A stretch of DNA of 64,000 nt from Euwallacea fornicatus (GCF_040115645.1 NC_089575.1:620001-684000); one strand, 5' to 3'. Positions 10,815-24,078 are shown, numbered from the stretch's first letter. Numbers and translations: made by a program. The notes: generated from the letters alone by a model not told the origin.

Positions 10815-12086
10815 GCTGCGCAACTGAGTTTCCGAGTTTCACATATAGATGGCGCTAACGACCTCGTGTAAGCGACAAAATGGCGGAAACTGTGTTTTGT
10901 TCATGGCTTAGACAGTTGTTATCAATAACCAGGTGGAATATCAACATTTATCGCACGCGAAGTATTTTTTTGTTATAACGAAAATGTCGAGTTTGTGCCA
11001 AATGAGCAACATTTGCGAGAGTCTTTGCTTTTCTGCTTTAATTTGTAAAAAAAATGCAGCTGACGCACGTCATTTGCTTGAGGAGGCCTACGACCAACGT
11101 GCACCATCGAAAACTACTCGCGTAGATCGGTTCAAGCGCTTCAGAAGTGACGACTTCGACATCGAGGACAAGAAACGCTCCGGAAGGCCAAAATCAATTG
11201 AAGACGCCGATCTGCAAGAGCTATTAGATGAAGACGATACGCAAATACAAGATCGACTTGCGGAGGCATTAAACATGACTCGCCAAGGTATTTCCGAACG
11301 TTTGCGTGCTACGGGACAAATTCAAAAAGAGGGAAAATGGGTGCTGAATGAGTTGACTGAGAGACAGATAGAAAATCGGAGAACTACATCCGAAATTTTG
11401 CTTCTACGGCATAAGAGAAAGAGCTTCCAGCACCGAATTGCTATTGGAGATGAGAAATGGATATATTTTGAGAACCCTAAACGCAAAAAGTCGTGGTTTT
11501 CACCTGGCGAAGCAGCGACCTCGACGACCAAATCGCTTCAGAAAGAAGACAACGCGCTGCGTTTGGTGGGACCAAAAAGGAGTCGTCTATCATGAGCTGC
11601 TGAAACCGGGAGAAACTGTCAATGGGCATCGCTACCGACAGCAACTAATCAATCTGAACCATGCATTGTTCGAAAAACAACCAAATGGAACACGAGACGC
11701 GAACGAGTGATATTGCAGCACGACAACGCTCCAAGCCGTTGCACTTTCATCGTCCAGGACACCACCAAAACAGTGAAATGGGATCTGCTACCGCACCCGC
11801 CATATTCGCCAGACTTGTCTCCCTCCGATTTTCACTTATTCCGATTGATGGTTCTTGGCTGGGCAGGGGGGCTATATTTGGGCAATTTCGAGTAAGTGCC
11901 AAAGTGGTTGAACGAATGGTTTCGGTCCAAAGACGCGTCATTTTATCGTCGAGGTATTTATGTATTGCCAGAGATATGGAAAAATGTGTGGATAGAGAGA
12001 GACAATACTTCGAACAAAATCATTTTTGTGTTTCTCTTAAAAGTTTCCATTTTTCATTGATCAAAAGAACCTGGAGACTGCACACC
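10815..12086 (+). mobile_element. mariner transposon, defective
   Basis: About 1.27 kb, the usual mariner length. The ends are inverted repeats (left ...gctgcgcaactgagtttccg, right ...ctgcacacc) flanked by TA. The transposase starts at 10933 or slightly later. It shows EEAYDQRAPSKTTRVDRFKR, a helix-turn-helix (QDRLAEALNMTRQGISERL), the WVLNEL-like linker (WVLNELTERQ) and GDEKWIYFEN around the first catalytic Asp. After frameshifts follow HDNAPSRC and LLPHPPYSPDLSPSDFHLFR, the second and third catalytic positions of the D,D34D type. Two or more frameshifts near 11550 and 11700 make it inactive. Confidence 0.92.
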
Positions 12087-12757
12087 TAGTACTGCTGACA
12101 AGTTCCGTGAATGCAGGATCCGCATCTTTCCTATTTTGATGTGTTTTTATTCTGAACTCCCTTCCACTTGGTAATTAATCCAACGCCACTGTTAATACCT
12201 TGTCTTTCGGTGATTTTAGCGCATTTTCCATTACATCTCAGTTACAGACAGTCCGTGATATGGTCATAGCTGCTTCAAATTCAGTTTTGACCTGCAAGAG
12301 TCAAATATAAGGCAAATTCCCAAACTGTTTGACATAATAAAAAGAAGGAGTCTTCTGCGCTAACACATTTAAGGAAAATTAATTTCTTTTTCTTGGATTT
12401 AGACCAAAAAACATGAATAAAGAGGAACAATATTTAAACAAAATCCTGCTTATACTTCAAATCTAAATTTTGGAAATAGTGTTCAGTCCTTCATCTCGTA
12501 AACATTTTTGTTCATAAAATATTTAGGGCTCATCCGTTCCACGTATTACGTACAGCAATAACCGACTTATCTAAATAGCTCCTAAACTTTAGAAGCTTTA
12601 AATTTATGAACATACGGATTTGTCTATATGGCTGTAAACATTCACTATCATTACATTACATTACATTTAACTTTACTTCAAATTCCAGGTGAAGTTGCTT
12701 TCCCAGGCAAACTAGAGCATTGAGGTATAAAAGTCCTCAAGTGTATATACATATGTA

Positions 12758-13617
12758 TGTTTGAAGACAGTTCAGGCTTCTCTGGGAATTCCACATTCCT
12801 GCAATGAAGTATGCTAAAAGTTAATATACCCGGGGGACCAATAAACCCGCGGTATTATCAAAGCATCAAATTCAAAGGGTAGCGGCAGTACGGTTTACTG
12901 CTAGCTGATAAACGTATCTGGAATTTCCCGAGAAGTCTTAGAACCATACAATATCGGCCGCACATGGGCCATCGTCCAAGATTCAACATCTGGGGCTGCA
13001 AGATTGGTAACCGTAAATTCAGAGACTGACAAGGGGCTGGTTCCTGGTTTCTATGGAACCCAAGTTTATGGTCACTAAAAGAAGTTGGACTGAGCGACGA
13101 TGGGAATTTCCAACCGCCTTGTTGGACTAACGGTTCAACCCCCTCCTGTAGGGGTGACCGAGTCTGGGGACAGGGGGGAACAGAAGAGACCAAGTTGAGT
13201 CAGTTCCGTCTGTGTTTTCTGAGGAGAATCATCTGCAATCAACCCTCGCATCGCTCACTGCATAACCAGCATAACTTACAGTGCATATACAAGCAGGGCG
13301 TGGTTTCATCACTCAAGGGACTCAATTACAAACTCTGGCAACCCAATCAAATTAGTTATTCTTGGAAACACCAGTGGCTAGTTATTCTTCAAACATCAAC
13401 CAAGTACGGTCTTTTACAACCTGTTTTACTTGGAACTATGAGTTACGTCATTTACGAAATAAAGCATTAAATAATCAAACAAAAGTGCACGAATCCAGTT
13501 TTTCTCTGTCTGGAAAAAACCGGAAGTGGTTCTTCGGTATAAACTAAAACAGAACCAGCCGCGGAAACAGATACCACTAAGTGCCCTGGAGAGGTGCAAC
13601 AGTCTCCCCAGAGTACA
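12758..13617 (+). mobile_element. Solo-LTR-like repeat, copy A
   Basis: An 860-bp block starting TGTTTGAAG and ending AGTACA, so it has TG...CA ends, and flanked on both sides by the identical 9-mer acatatgta (12749-12757 and 13618-13626). It contains a polyadenylation-type aaataaagcatt near 13460, as expected at an LTR R region. A reverse-oriented copy lies at 35240-36083. Both carry a 91-codon frame (here 13195-13470), but 12 of 91 residues differ, which does not look like protein constraint. Confidence 0.65.
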
Positions 13618-13746
13618 ACATATGTATATACGCATTATATACGGCACTCATAAGTGCGTTTTCTTGAAGTGATAAAGTCCTGTTTCAAGTAAATTCAAAT
13701 TCTACAAAACTCTGTATTCAGCCATCGAGAATTGAAAAATTTTGTA

Positions 13747-15402
13747 ACGCCACTGAAATATCACGAACTTGCCAGCGATGTTGCCTATCCCCTTCTAGAG
13801 TTTAGCTACATTGTCTGCGAAAAGTCTGGCAACCCTGAAATATCTCGAAAAATATACAATGAAAAAAAACGTATATAAAAGTTAAAGGGAATTAAACATT
13901 ATATCATTTTTCGGTATTCAGAAATGTACGAGGTGCGTCACAAAGCTGCATTGAAGTTACGTTTTTTCTTGTAGCATGGCAAACTGTCTGACATTTTCTG
14001 ATTCACCCTCGTATTCTGAATACGTGTCATGTAACATGTCCTACGGCTAACTCTGGGGCCAACAGGTATCGTAGAATTAAGGAAAAAACGAAAATAATAG
14101 GAAATTACTCTAATGTTAGTGAAGTTATATTTATTAACCACATGGTCAATATGTAGTTCCTGAACTGCTTGAAAATGGACTAAATTGTAACAGAATTTTT
14201 CAGTAACACATTCTAGCATTTCAGGAGTAATGTGACAGTCAGTATTACTTCTTCTTAACTAATTTCAATCTGCCTTCAAATCAACCATTTAAATCTGCCC
14301 ATTTCGTGACATATACCGTACTTTTTAGGTGGCTTCACAGAAAATAGTCAAGAGACACCAAGTCCGGTGATCTAGGGGGACTTTATTTCACTTCCACAGT
14401 CGATGAAATGCGTCATACAAGTTGTGTGTTTCTCGCATACAATGTCTGCTGTGCGGTAACCACAGTTACGTCGATTAATAACTCCATTTAGCACAAAAGT
14501 TGCCTCATCAGAAGGGATGATGTGGATGAAGTAATCGTTATTTTCTTCCCATTAACGCATCATCGCACCGCAAAATGTCTTTCTAGGGCTAAAATCTTCA
14601 GCTGAAAGTTCTTGAATTAAAACGAGTTTGTAAGGGTCAAAATGGTTTCTCTTTAACTTTATAGCTCTGATGAAGTTAAACGAAATATCACTTTGTGCGG
14701 CAGCTTTTCTCAATAATAATTGTGGATCTTTGACGAACTGCAGCAATGCATTTAAAGGATTTTCATTACAGGTTATCGCTTTTGGTCTGACAGAACGAAC
14801 TTTATCATTGGATCTCCCCGTTTCTTCGAATCTACGAATTATTCTGTAGATTTCGCTATCAGTCCTCTATTGGGAAAAGCAGCTTTAAAGCTCTGTTTAT
14901 CAACAAAACCTCTTGTTATGGGCAAAGTTACACGCTTCATTCTGAAATTTTGGGTGTTAAGCGCAACAGTCTGATTTTTCTATAGATTAGACAAAAAAAG
15001 ACAAATCTTCGTCATCCTCATTAATGATACTTGGGATGACCTCGTAAATCATCAGATTTGTCTCATCTTCACATTGTGGGCATTTAATCCGATGAAAATC
15101 AGCTTGTTTGGTGTTCTTCGTATCTGCACTCACTAGTGAATGGCTAGAGTTAGCCATAGAATATGCTACATGAAATGTGTTGAGAATGCGACGGTGAATC
15201 AGAAAATGTTACACAACTTCAATTCACTGCTACTTCATGACGTTCCTTGTATATTTCTAAATACCGCAGAATCATATAATTTTCAGTCTTATTCAAGTTT
15301 TACATAAGAAATATTTTAATTAATCGTATATTTTTCGAGATATTTCTGGATTGTTGGACAATTCGTGCACGCTGCATATGTAATGTGAAATTCCAGTGGC
15401 GT
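13747..15402 (-). mobile_element. Long-TIR Tc1/mariner-superfamily element
   Basis: The inverted repeats are long (about 250 bp, with gaps): 13747-14020 and 15170-15402, with tips acgccactg / cagtggcgt. The transposase remnant on the minus strand includes PQLLLRKAAAQSDISF, then RNHFDPYKLVLIQELSAEDF and SPRKTFC (14552-14746). Further down a DEATFVLNGVINRRNCGYR-type stretch (14430-14520) holds the first catalytic Asp. Stops and frameshifts throughout. Confidence 0.75.
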
Positions 15403-15639
15403 GGCTCCCTTTTTTTTAATCTACGAATTTTTAAATAAAATAAATTGCTAAAAGCACAAAACAATAAGCGATTTTTTAAAAATTTTCCTGATTAATCTGT
15501 GACGTAATGAGCCGATACATAAAAAGTGCGTCATGTTTAAGTCACGTGGATCAGTTTGAGAGAGTTTATTGTTATAGATGCACACAATGAATGCGTTGAA
15601 CAATTGCCTTTGAAAACAATATTTTATTTATGAAGTTAT

Positions 15640-15960
15640 GAAAATCTTATGTTAATAACGCGCATGATCTCTCCGGGCTGCTCAAACGGCTCGAAGCATT
15701 GCTTCAGTATCTCGAGGCTTCAGGAAGAGCGATCTAAAGTTCAGGAGTTATTCACGATGGCAAATTTCTCATGGTGGTGGATCTTCCTAGATGCAGGTTC
15801 GATCGGGTTGGCATCGGGAGAATTAGCGGGCCAGTTCATTGTTTCTATTTCACTCTTGTGTAAAAAATGATCCACCATTTTGCCTTATGTGGGTGAGCAT
15901 TATCATTCGCGCAAATTAATCTTTTCCTCATAGCTGCTGGGTAAGGAACAACAATTGGTT
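15640..15960 (-). pseudogene. Tc1-like transposase fragment
   Basis: The minus strand reads RYLNAALKPIVVPYP, then ANDNAHPHKAKWW (second catalytic Asp region, normally QDNAxPH), then a degraded NWPANSPDANPIE-type third motif. Frameshifts separate the parts. I found no ends, so this is a truncated copy. Confidence 0.65.
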
Positions 15961-18529
15961 TAAGAGCAGCATTTAAATACCTTTGCGCGGTCAAAGCAAA
16001 ATTCTCAATACAATGGACGTCCATATCCTGGTCATAGCTTGTGCAGCTTATACAGCCGACTTTCGATAATGTAAACTAATTCCAATCAAGTGAGGTTCAC
16101 ATGATCCAAATATTTCTATTAACGAACGTGATCTAAACAATAAACGATTTATTAAAGAAAGGTTTAATACATATACTGGTAATTCGACGTGTTCCTTTGG
16201 AGAGGTGACAAGGCATGAAGTAAGGAGTGAATTGAGTCCATATGCACATGCAAATTTTTAAATTTACTAGATTTTGAGTTAATTCACAGTTTTCTCCTTT
16301 TTGTTTCAATTCGAAGTCTCAATGATATCAGTGACTTTTCAAGACCCTTTTTTGATTTTTTTTACTTTCGCTAGTCTAATATTATGATCTTCCATATGGA
16401 GTACTTTCACACCATGCAAAATTTCATTAAAATGTCTCGAGTAGTTTCGGAAATATTTAAAAAATTGTAATTTTTTAAGGAAATTTTCACACCCTGTATT
16501 TCCGGAACGAAGCATTTTTGGGATACAGTTTGTGTAACAAAATTACCTGTATTTTAGCTGTAGAATACGCCCCCGAAGTCGTGTACCGTACTTAGGAAAC
16601 AACCTGTATATGATGGACCTAAACAAGATAGCAATGTAACTTAATGTCAAAATTTTATGGCCATTTTGGAAATTTCATATGCTGAAACAGAGTATTGAGA
16701 TATTTTTCTAAACATGTATGGTAGCGCTAGGTATAGGGGACTCTAGTGATGTTCGGTAGATAAGTGAATTTGACATCTAACACCAATACAACATACCGGC
16801 TGTCCCATTTAAATCAAAAAAGTTATTAAGAGTTGAAAGTTGTGCAAATTTGGAGCTGCTTTTGGAACACCCTGCACAATTTGTTGGTTTTTTGAAAATT
16901 TCAGTACAAAATTTGGTCCGTTGCTGACTTCCTGTTAAAATTTTGTTTTAAAAACTTAAATGTAGGATGAAGAATTGGACATTGAAAATTGTCTTCCATT
17001 TTGACAAAAACCGAGTTATTTAAAAAACGACTGGAGTTACATACCATAAACCTTAATCAAACTTAATTTTTTTTTAATGGTTGAATTCAAAAATGATATA
17101 ACATACAGGGGTCCCAATTAAAAAAATACAACTTTGATTAATTACATGTGCTTGGGACACTCTGTATACTTTGAAAGTAATTTTAAAATGTAGCCCTACT
17201 CCATCTGTACATATCCGGAAAAAGAAACGGTTAAAAAACCTTTTGGCTTTGCCACGAAATTCCGAGGTGTTGCTCGCGGCCCACCCTGTACATACGCATG
17301 CTGTACTAGATTCTTATTTGAAAAAGTCGGCAATTTCTATCCACAATGAAGAAAATCAGGTCCTGCGCGGTAAAAAAATCGCAAATCCAGCAACTTTTTT
17401 TTTTATCGAAGTTGATCAAATCCCGAGGTGAGAAGTAGAAAATTTCCAAAGAAAATCTGTTTTCTTCTTGCAAGTGAATTTGACGATAACAAACGAAATT
17501 CCGATTTGTGCAAAAAAGATTCGTTAAAATGACTTTTATTATAGCCCGATGCGAAGAGAGATCCAAGACCTTTAAAACTAGGTATCAAACAATCCTTCTT
17601 CCCCATTCAAATCCGTAAAAAAGTGCATGTCGAAACATGTCCCTCCAGAAAAATCAATCGGCGTGGCTCGGGAAGCTTTTCCAAACACGACGGTTGAGAG
17701 ATATCCGACACGGCTCCCTTCAATCGGGACACCCTGTATTAAGCAAAAAACTGCAAAAATCAGCTACGAAGTCTACAGATTAATAGCCAATAAGCAGTTA
17801 AGGCAATTAATTTATAGTAGGTCAGTAAATTACTTAAAACGAAGAAGTTGGTTAATTATTTTACTTTTAAATATGTCCAGATCGAACCAGAACGGCGTAG
17901 TGTACGTGTATATGGATCATGTTCCCACGGAACCGTCAGGATAATTCTAGCTACTTGAATCCTTTACTGGTAAACAGCAATTAGTGCAAGATATTTAACA
18001 ATCTTTGTCACGCAATCAAATTCCAATAAACAAATTTGTACAATACGATACCGACAGTTATCACTTGAGTTACGGGCAAACAAAAAGTCGAAAGAGGCGC
18101 AAGCTCGACTTAAAATTTTTATTTCTGATTTCTGATTGTACATCATATTAACGTTTTTGTTAGATAAGTTTATTGTCTTTTACGACGTGGAAATTCCTTA
18201 TCTACCGGTTGATAGAATGGTGCAATTTAATAAATTAATTATTTGTTGTTGAACGAAATGACAATCAATTGTGCATCTCTGCAACAGGTACCTGGAATTT
18301 AGAAGCGACCCTGTCGAAAACGCAATTTGCTATTGAAAGGTGAGTCCATTTACTTTCGTTTGCTAGGATGTGCAGGGCTGGACCGAAGCCCGGAATGAAA
18401 TTAAGTCCTTTTCAACGAGCAACTTAAAAAACAAACCTTAAACGAGTGAGTTGATTTTGGATTCTGCGTGTTTTTTGGCGAACAAAATGAACCATTTTCC
18501 AAAAATTTCTTTAACGCACACAGGTATCG
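15961..18529. other. Intergenic transposon debris
   Basis: Contains several isolated element tips: acaccctgtat at 16491, acaccctgca at 16868, gacactctgtata at 17156, ccaccctgtaca at 17282 and gacaccctgtatt at 17730. There is no coding core. A segment at 18288-18339 sits between acceptor gcaacag and donor gtgagt and would read GTWNLEATLSKTQFAIER; its status is unknown. Nothing else is recognised. Confidence 0.45.
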
Positions 18530-20685
18530 TGTGTGGGCTCGTTGAAAAGCTCGCGAAAAATGAAATCACACTAAACGCTCCTTTTTTATTTCAATTATGA
18601 GGTTATTAAGAAAAAAAACTCTTTTAAAAACTGAATATGGCGAACACTTTCTTAGTCGCATCTACGGGTCGTGTAACGTAGCGGGTGCTGAAAATGCCCT
18701 CCACCCTCTACATGACGTGGTCCCGGCCGATGGAAAAACCCCATAAATTTAATTCCGATACGCTGTCTTTAATTCTAAATGGGTTTTTATTTTACATCCA
18801 TAAAATAGATTAACAAGCAAAGTGGTATTCGGCATATCAAGATGTACTTCATAAGGCGAAAAAATGTTGCATTTTTCATGCCAAGTTCATTACCTCGATA
18901 AACATAACATTTTTTCTAAATTGGGGCATTTTTGTGTAAAATTTAAATAAAACGTTAAATTTGCTAATTTGTGTGCCCTCCAGGGGTTCCGTTGCGACGC
19001 CAGTCGGTATTTTATACGTTGTCGACACCGCGATGTAGATTTGTCAAGATTGACGCAAGTCACTAACAACTTTTTACTTCACTAGTGTTTCCAATGGGGA
19101 AAGATAGTACGAGCATTTAATGCACAAGAGAGTCAGCAACGACATTTAATAATCCTATAATAACTATGAATAAACCTAGAATAATGGAATCTCTATGAAT
19201 CTGGGATGTGAATGTCTTTTTGAATGAATGGGTCTTGACTACTTATACTGCTGTGAAACCATGGGCGTACAGCCGTTAACATGAGTTTATCTAGAGCACA
19301 TCGTTAAGGGTAGTTAGTAGTAATTTAAACAGATCTTAGACCTTTGATCTAACTGAACTATATTTTGATCATTTTGTCGTATCCGAAAAAGGGATGACGT
19401 TTTTCAAACAAACCAGTACTCCAATTGCGCTGTAACATCGCCATTACGCTTTCATGAGAATCAAATAGGAGCAATGTAAGTGGGAGACAGATCCATAGGC
19501 GTAACATAGGGTGCTTGGTTTAAGGATAAGAAAGTATCTGACAGTTTTCTTTAGATTTGCTAGACAAAAACGGTATTGCCAGAAAGGCAGCACATCGAAG
19601 TTTTGACATTGTTGGGATGTGGGAATAGAATGCGAAGTCAGAGTTAAGCGTTCGCCTTATTTAATGCAAAATATCGGGCAAATGAAATTATCCAGAATAC
19701 GACATTCCACAAATTCGAGCAAAATGGTATAGCGGAGGACTTGTTCAGAGGTGGTCAGCCATGTGCTTTTGGAAAAATTGATAATCGCCTTTTCTCTGAG
19801 GAAAAATTGGCCCAAAACCATACTGTGTCTAGACGCAGAATCACGAAGTTTTTGAAAACTAGAAGAAAAGAAAAAGATCCAAATAAGACGAAAACAATGG
19901 GTTTCTAATGAGCATATCCTTTCGGGATGAAGCTACCTTTTAGTCAAATCGAGAGGTCAACAGGCGCAATTATCGTTTCTGGAGTCAGGAAAATCCACAC
20001 TGGATATGTAAAGCGCATACGTAGCGCCCTCAGAGACTAAACCTATGGACATGTACCATATCAACCGAATTTTAGGGCCACTCTTTTTTGAAAAAACCCC
20101 TACAGCTGAACGCTGCTTAGACATTTTAAATTTCAAAATGGCGGCTGATCTGTCTGTTATACTTCCCAACGAGGCAGATCCAGATATACTCTCCGGAACA
20201 ATTTCGTTCCAGCAAGACGGCACTCTCCCATACATTGGTGTTGAAGTCTGTGGATATCTTGATGAAATATTTGCGGGTCGCTTAATCGGACGACGTGGCA
20301 CTATTGAATGGCCACCCAGATCTCCAGACTTAATGCTCTTGAATTACTTTCTTTAGTGATACGCGAAAGGTAAGGTTTATACCCATAGGTTGAGACCTAA
20401 AATCTAAATTAGAGTGGACTCAAATAATATACCGGCTGAGGCCTCTTGAAACTCCATCAATGGATTTTAACATCGCCTGCGAGCATGCTAAATAGAGGGC
20501 GGCAGCCATTTTCAGCATCTGCTACGTTAAATAACCTGTAGATACGACTAAGAAAGATTTTGTAATTTTTTGGATTTATTAAAAGGTTTTTTCTTTTTTA
20601 TTTCTTAATAATCACATAGCTAAAATTAAAAAAAAAATGTATGGTAAGATTTCCTTTTTCGCGAACTTCTCGACGAGCCCACACA
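18530..20685 (+). mobile_element. Long-TIR Tc1/mariner-superfamily element, 2.2 kb
   Basis: The arms 18530-18730 and 20485-20685 are inverted copies over about 200 bp (tip tgtgtgggctcgt). The transposase remnant on + runs from about 19650 to 20360. It shows AFRLFNAKYRANEIIQNTTF, then VSRRRITKFLK, then RILGPLFFEKTPTAERCLDI. A QQDGTLPYIGVEVCGYLDEI stretch covers the second catalytic Asp, followed by GRLIGRRGTIEWPPRSPDL for the third. Internal stops at several points. Confidence 0.8.
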
Positions 20686-20948
20686 TGACACATATTCCCA
20701 TTAAGAAAAAGTTCGATAGGGTTGCAGTTAAGGGGTTGAAGAAAAATATTTTACTTCATTGTCAAAAATCACCCGTTTATAAGTTTTTTTTTTAATTACT
20801 CGTTAAAAATAATTTAATTTTATTCGGAATTTTCACCGAATCGTGCATAGTTAACATTAACGTAAATAAGGTCACCAAGAGAGTGCGGCATATATTGAGC
20901 CGCAGGTTTGTTTAAAGAAACTATACAGTGTGGTAACTTTTAACCTTT

Positions 20949-21500
20949 AAGGTACCTATACACGTACAGTCAGCCGGCCGTCCATGATCGGATTGATAGG
21001 TACGGCCGGCCACCGTCGTCGGTTAATACACACGAACAGTTTCACTTAAAGGTATCTTTGCACGTACAGTTCGCCGGCCGGTCGTGGCCGGAGAGACCAG
21101 AGCCGGCCGGCCGCTATCGACTACACACGATCAGTCAGACGGCAGGTCAGGACCTGTCGTCCGCCGATATATGAAGGAAACTGAACTTGTGTAGTCCCGC
21201 ATTTCAGTTCTTGAACTGCCGGCCCCAATGTGAGTCCGTATCAAAATTTTTACCATAAATAAACACATTGGTACATTTTACCGTACCATGGCAAATCAGC
21301 CAGAGTTTATTAAAGAGTTTACAAGTATTTATCGGAAACATCAATGCTTGTGGAAAGTTAAAGACAGGGTGTATTTTAATAACGTGCTCATGTCAATATA
21401 TTCAACAGAAATCTCCAATTTTATTTTTAACATCTGTTTTTCCAATGAGCCATCATTTTTCTTAAATGATGCCATTGATCATTACAACTGCCGCCACTGA
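20949..21500 (+). mobile_element. PIF/Harbinger-like fragment with MADF-domain frame
   Basis: A frame at 21288-21497 reads MANQPEFIKEFTSIYRKHQC then LWKVKDRVYFN, the start of a MADF DNA-binding domain of the kind found in the second protein of PIF/Harbinger transposons. Upstream are two tandem blocks of about 98 bp (20949-21046, 21047-21140). Each opens with aaggtaYctWtRcacgtaca and contains gccggccg inverted motifs, resembling subterminal repeats. The nuclease gene and the other end are absent. Confidence 0.6.
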
Positions 21501-21534
21501 TCAGATACTAATCCTAAAATCTATCGTGAGGCGC

Positions 21535-22090
21535 ATACATAACATCAAAAACTAAATATTTAGAGAGAAATTTTTGGAAATCATTTACTCACTCTTTTTT
21601 CCTTTAATTTAATGGAAATAATTATTTACAATTATTGGGAGACGCCATTGATCCAGCTTCAACTGAAATTATTGGACACAGTTACGAATACAATGAGAAC
21701 CATTTCACATTTGAACAAGGTGATGTACCTTCGCATGATGCACTGGTTGTCAGACAGTACTTGGATCGAAGATTTCAGGACGATAAATTAGAAGAAGACG
21801 GGCAATACAATGGCCTCCAGGATCACCGGATTTGTTTCCGCTAGATTTTTTTCTGTGAGGTTATTTACGATATAAAGTTTGCACGACTCGGACAGTACTT
21901 CTAGAAGACTTATGACAGTGTGTAGTCAACGAATGCTGTCAAATTACTCTAGAAATGTTTCAAATTTTCGAAATATATGTCACAAAAACATTTTTTCTGG
22001 ATAATAAGCACAACGTGCCCGAGCGTTTGTCAAAAAAAAACAGTATTTCTGAAAAATTCTCTGTTTCGTTTTCGTTTGGCCACTCTGTAT
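21535..22090 (+). mobile_element. IS630-like element fragment
   Basis: Related to the minus-strand copy at 34373-35230. A frame at 21635-21844 reads STEIIGHSYEYNENHFTFEQ, GDVPSHDALVVRQYLDR and GLQDHRICFR, a degraded catalytic core. The right tip (tttggccactctgta) matches the left tip of the other copy (tgcagggtggccaaa) as a reverse complement. Confidence 0.65.
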
Positions 22091-22565
22091 GTATTATTTA
22101 GATATGTTGCGTCATTTCATCCTGTATTTTAAAAAGTATGTCCGGCATGCTTCTCTTTTTCTCTATTTAATAAATGTGCAATTTTCATGTCTCCAGCACT
22201 CAGCAAAGATGTACTCCAAAAAATATCGCAAATCTAATAAGATCCAGCAATTATTCACATTTCTCCTTCAACTGGTTTCTATTGCTGTTTCTCACTTAAA
22301 CAAAATTGCAATTTTTCCAAAAGTGCGGTTCTTTGTAACAGAACCGTACATTTTTCACTCAGTGGCGGGTGTAGCGGTAAGTGGATCGCCAAACCCCACA
22401 CACTTGCGTGGTTCTATATTTGTCATTAATTTCACGAAATAGAACTCCAAAATTTTAGATAAATCTGTTCCAACTTTTAGAGCTCCCTGTATAGGGCTGA
22501 GAAATGACAGAGAGAGATGAGAAGTTGTATCAACATACAAACCTCATGAGGTAGAATAATTGATT
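22091..22565. other. Intergenic, nothing recognised
   Basis: AT-rich sequence between two transposons with short chance frames only. Confidence 0.5.
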
Positions 22566-24072
22566 CATTTACTACGTTATTTTCCGGAAAGTAAAACTCC
22601 ACCAAAAATAAGCCCTAGCATGACTTTTGCAGGCATTTTTAATATAAGCCCTACCTGTAAAGTAAGCCATAGTCCAATTCGTTAACAGGACGACTCGGGG
22701 AACCCCATTTCCCAGCCTCCGTGTTGATCAGTGGCGCACGCCATTCGCCATTCACGGGTGGTGTGCTAAACGTCGTTTCAAGAACCAACCTTAAGTTGCT
22801 CATTAACTTCTTTTTACATAAAATGAGTGCAGAAAATAGAGTTACTCGATGGAATGCAGAAAAGGAATGGTTGAAGACTCCAGAGATTAAAAATTGACTG
22901 GTTTTTGTAAGGAAAGGGACATGAACCTATGAATGGTTCGAAAGTGGCGATCCGAGTACAACATCCAAAGTCAACAAGTCGACGAGGGAAATGGCAAGAA
23001 TGGTAAGTGTGGATCAGGTGGGCGACCATTATTGCCTGGTTTGGAAGACATAGAATAGATTGCTGACAGAAGAACAAAGCGTTTGGTCGATCATAGGGCT
23101 GTTAGTCGAGCATTTGCTCTTGCAACGGTACCACAGCTAGACATGCCGCCCCAGACGAATTTAAATCGTCGCAACACTGGGTGGGTGGCTTGCTTCAGCC
23201 ATATGAACTGAATGAAATTATTAAATTTGTTCTTGTTTTCAAGACTTTTGTTGACGGCATCGATTTCCTATGTGCGTACTCTCCAACACGATTACTACGG
23301 AAGAAACTACTCTGATCAACACTCTGAAACTGCCATTGGGGTCATAAGGGCGCTTCCCCAATCTACATTTCCTCCACTACCTACGAAAGTACCGAAAGAA
23401 AGAAAGTCCCTCCTCTAGTCATCTCTAAGGGCAAATGGCGATAATAAAGTGGATCGATGCATTCTACCAAAAGAGGTATGATCACGTGGTATTCTGCTAA
23501 CACTCCTCGTGCCAAAGCCGTGAGGAACTTTCTTACGGGAAGAAACATTGATCAAATAATGATTCCGGCAGGAATTACTGCGTATCTTCATACCGTCGAT
23601 TTTGCAATAAACAAATCATTTAAAGATCATTTACGTACTGAAATCAATGACTACACTAAAAATAGAATAGAGAGAAATGAACGCGGACACTTAGTCGTTA
23701 CTTGGATGAAGAATGCATAGAATAATGTACCCAGACGAGAAGAGCTTATTTGAGGAGGGCGCCACTGGTCATCATGAGAGGGTCCATGATCTGTGAGGTA
23801 ATGAAGATGTTACAAGTTCAGGCTGGAATTCGGGGACTGAATAATTCATCTGGATGTTCAGAAGGAGACGACGTGACTATATTTTTCGAAGATTGAAGAA
23901 ATTAAATAATTTTTTCAACTTTTTCTATAATTTTTGCATATTTAAAAAAAAACAGCTTTATTACTTCAACTTGAATAAATATTAATTAAATCAAACCTTC
24001 AAAGAAGCCCTAATGCGTCTTTTGCAGCAAAAGTTAATACCAGACCAGGTCTTATTTTCGGCGAAACACGCT
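22566..24072 (+). mobile_element. pogo/Tigger-like element, defective
   Basis: The ends show inverted similarity: ccaccaaaaataagccctag near 22600 against the complement of gaccaggtcttattttcggc near 24060. The coding remnant on + starts MSAENRVTRWNAEKEWLK at 22823. The clearest part (23457-23720) reads NFLTGRNIDQIMIPAGITAY, LHTVDFAINKSFKDHLR and GHLVVTWMKNA, the last block of a DDE_1 nuclease, where LQPLDVxINKPFK is usual. Frameshifts and stops in between. Confidence 0.75.
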
Positions 24073-24078
24073 CTTTAT

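Noticed and set aside
13195..13470. A 91-codon frame shared with 35387-35662
   Set aside because: Both lie in the solo-LTR-like repeat; 12 of 91 residues differ, several radically, so the frame is probably incidental.
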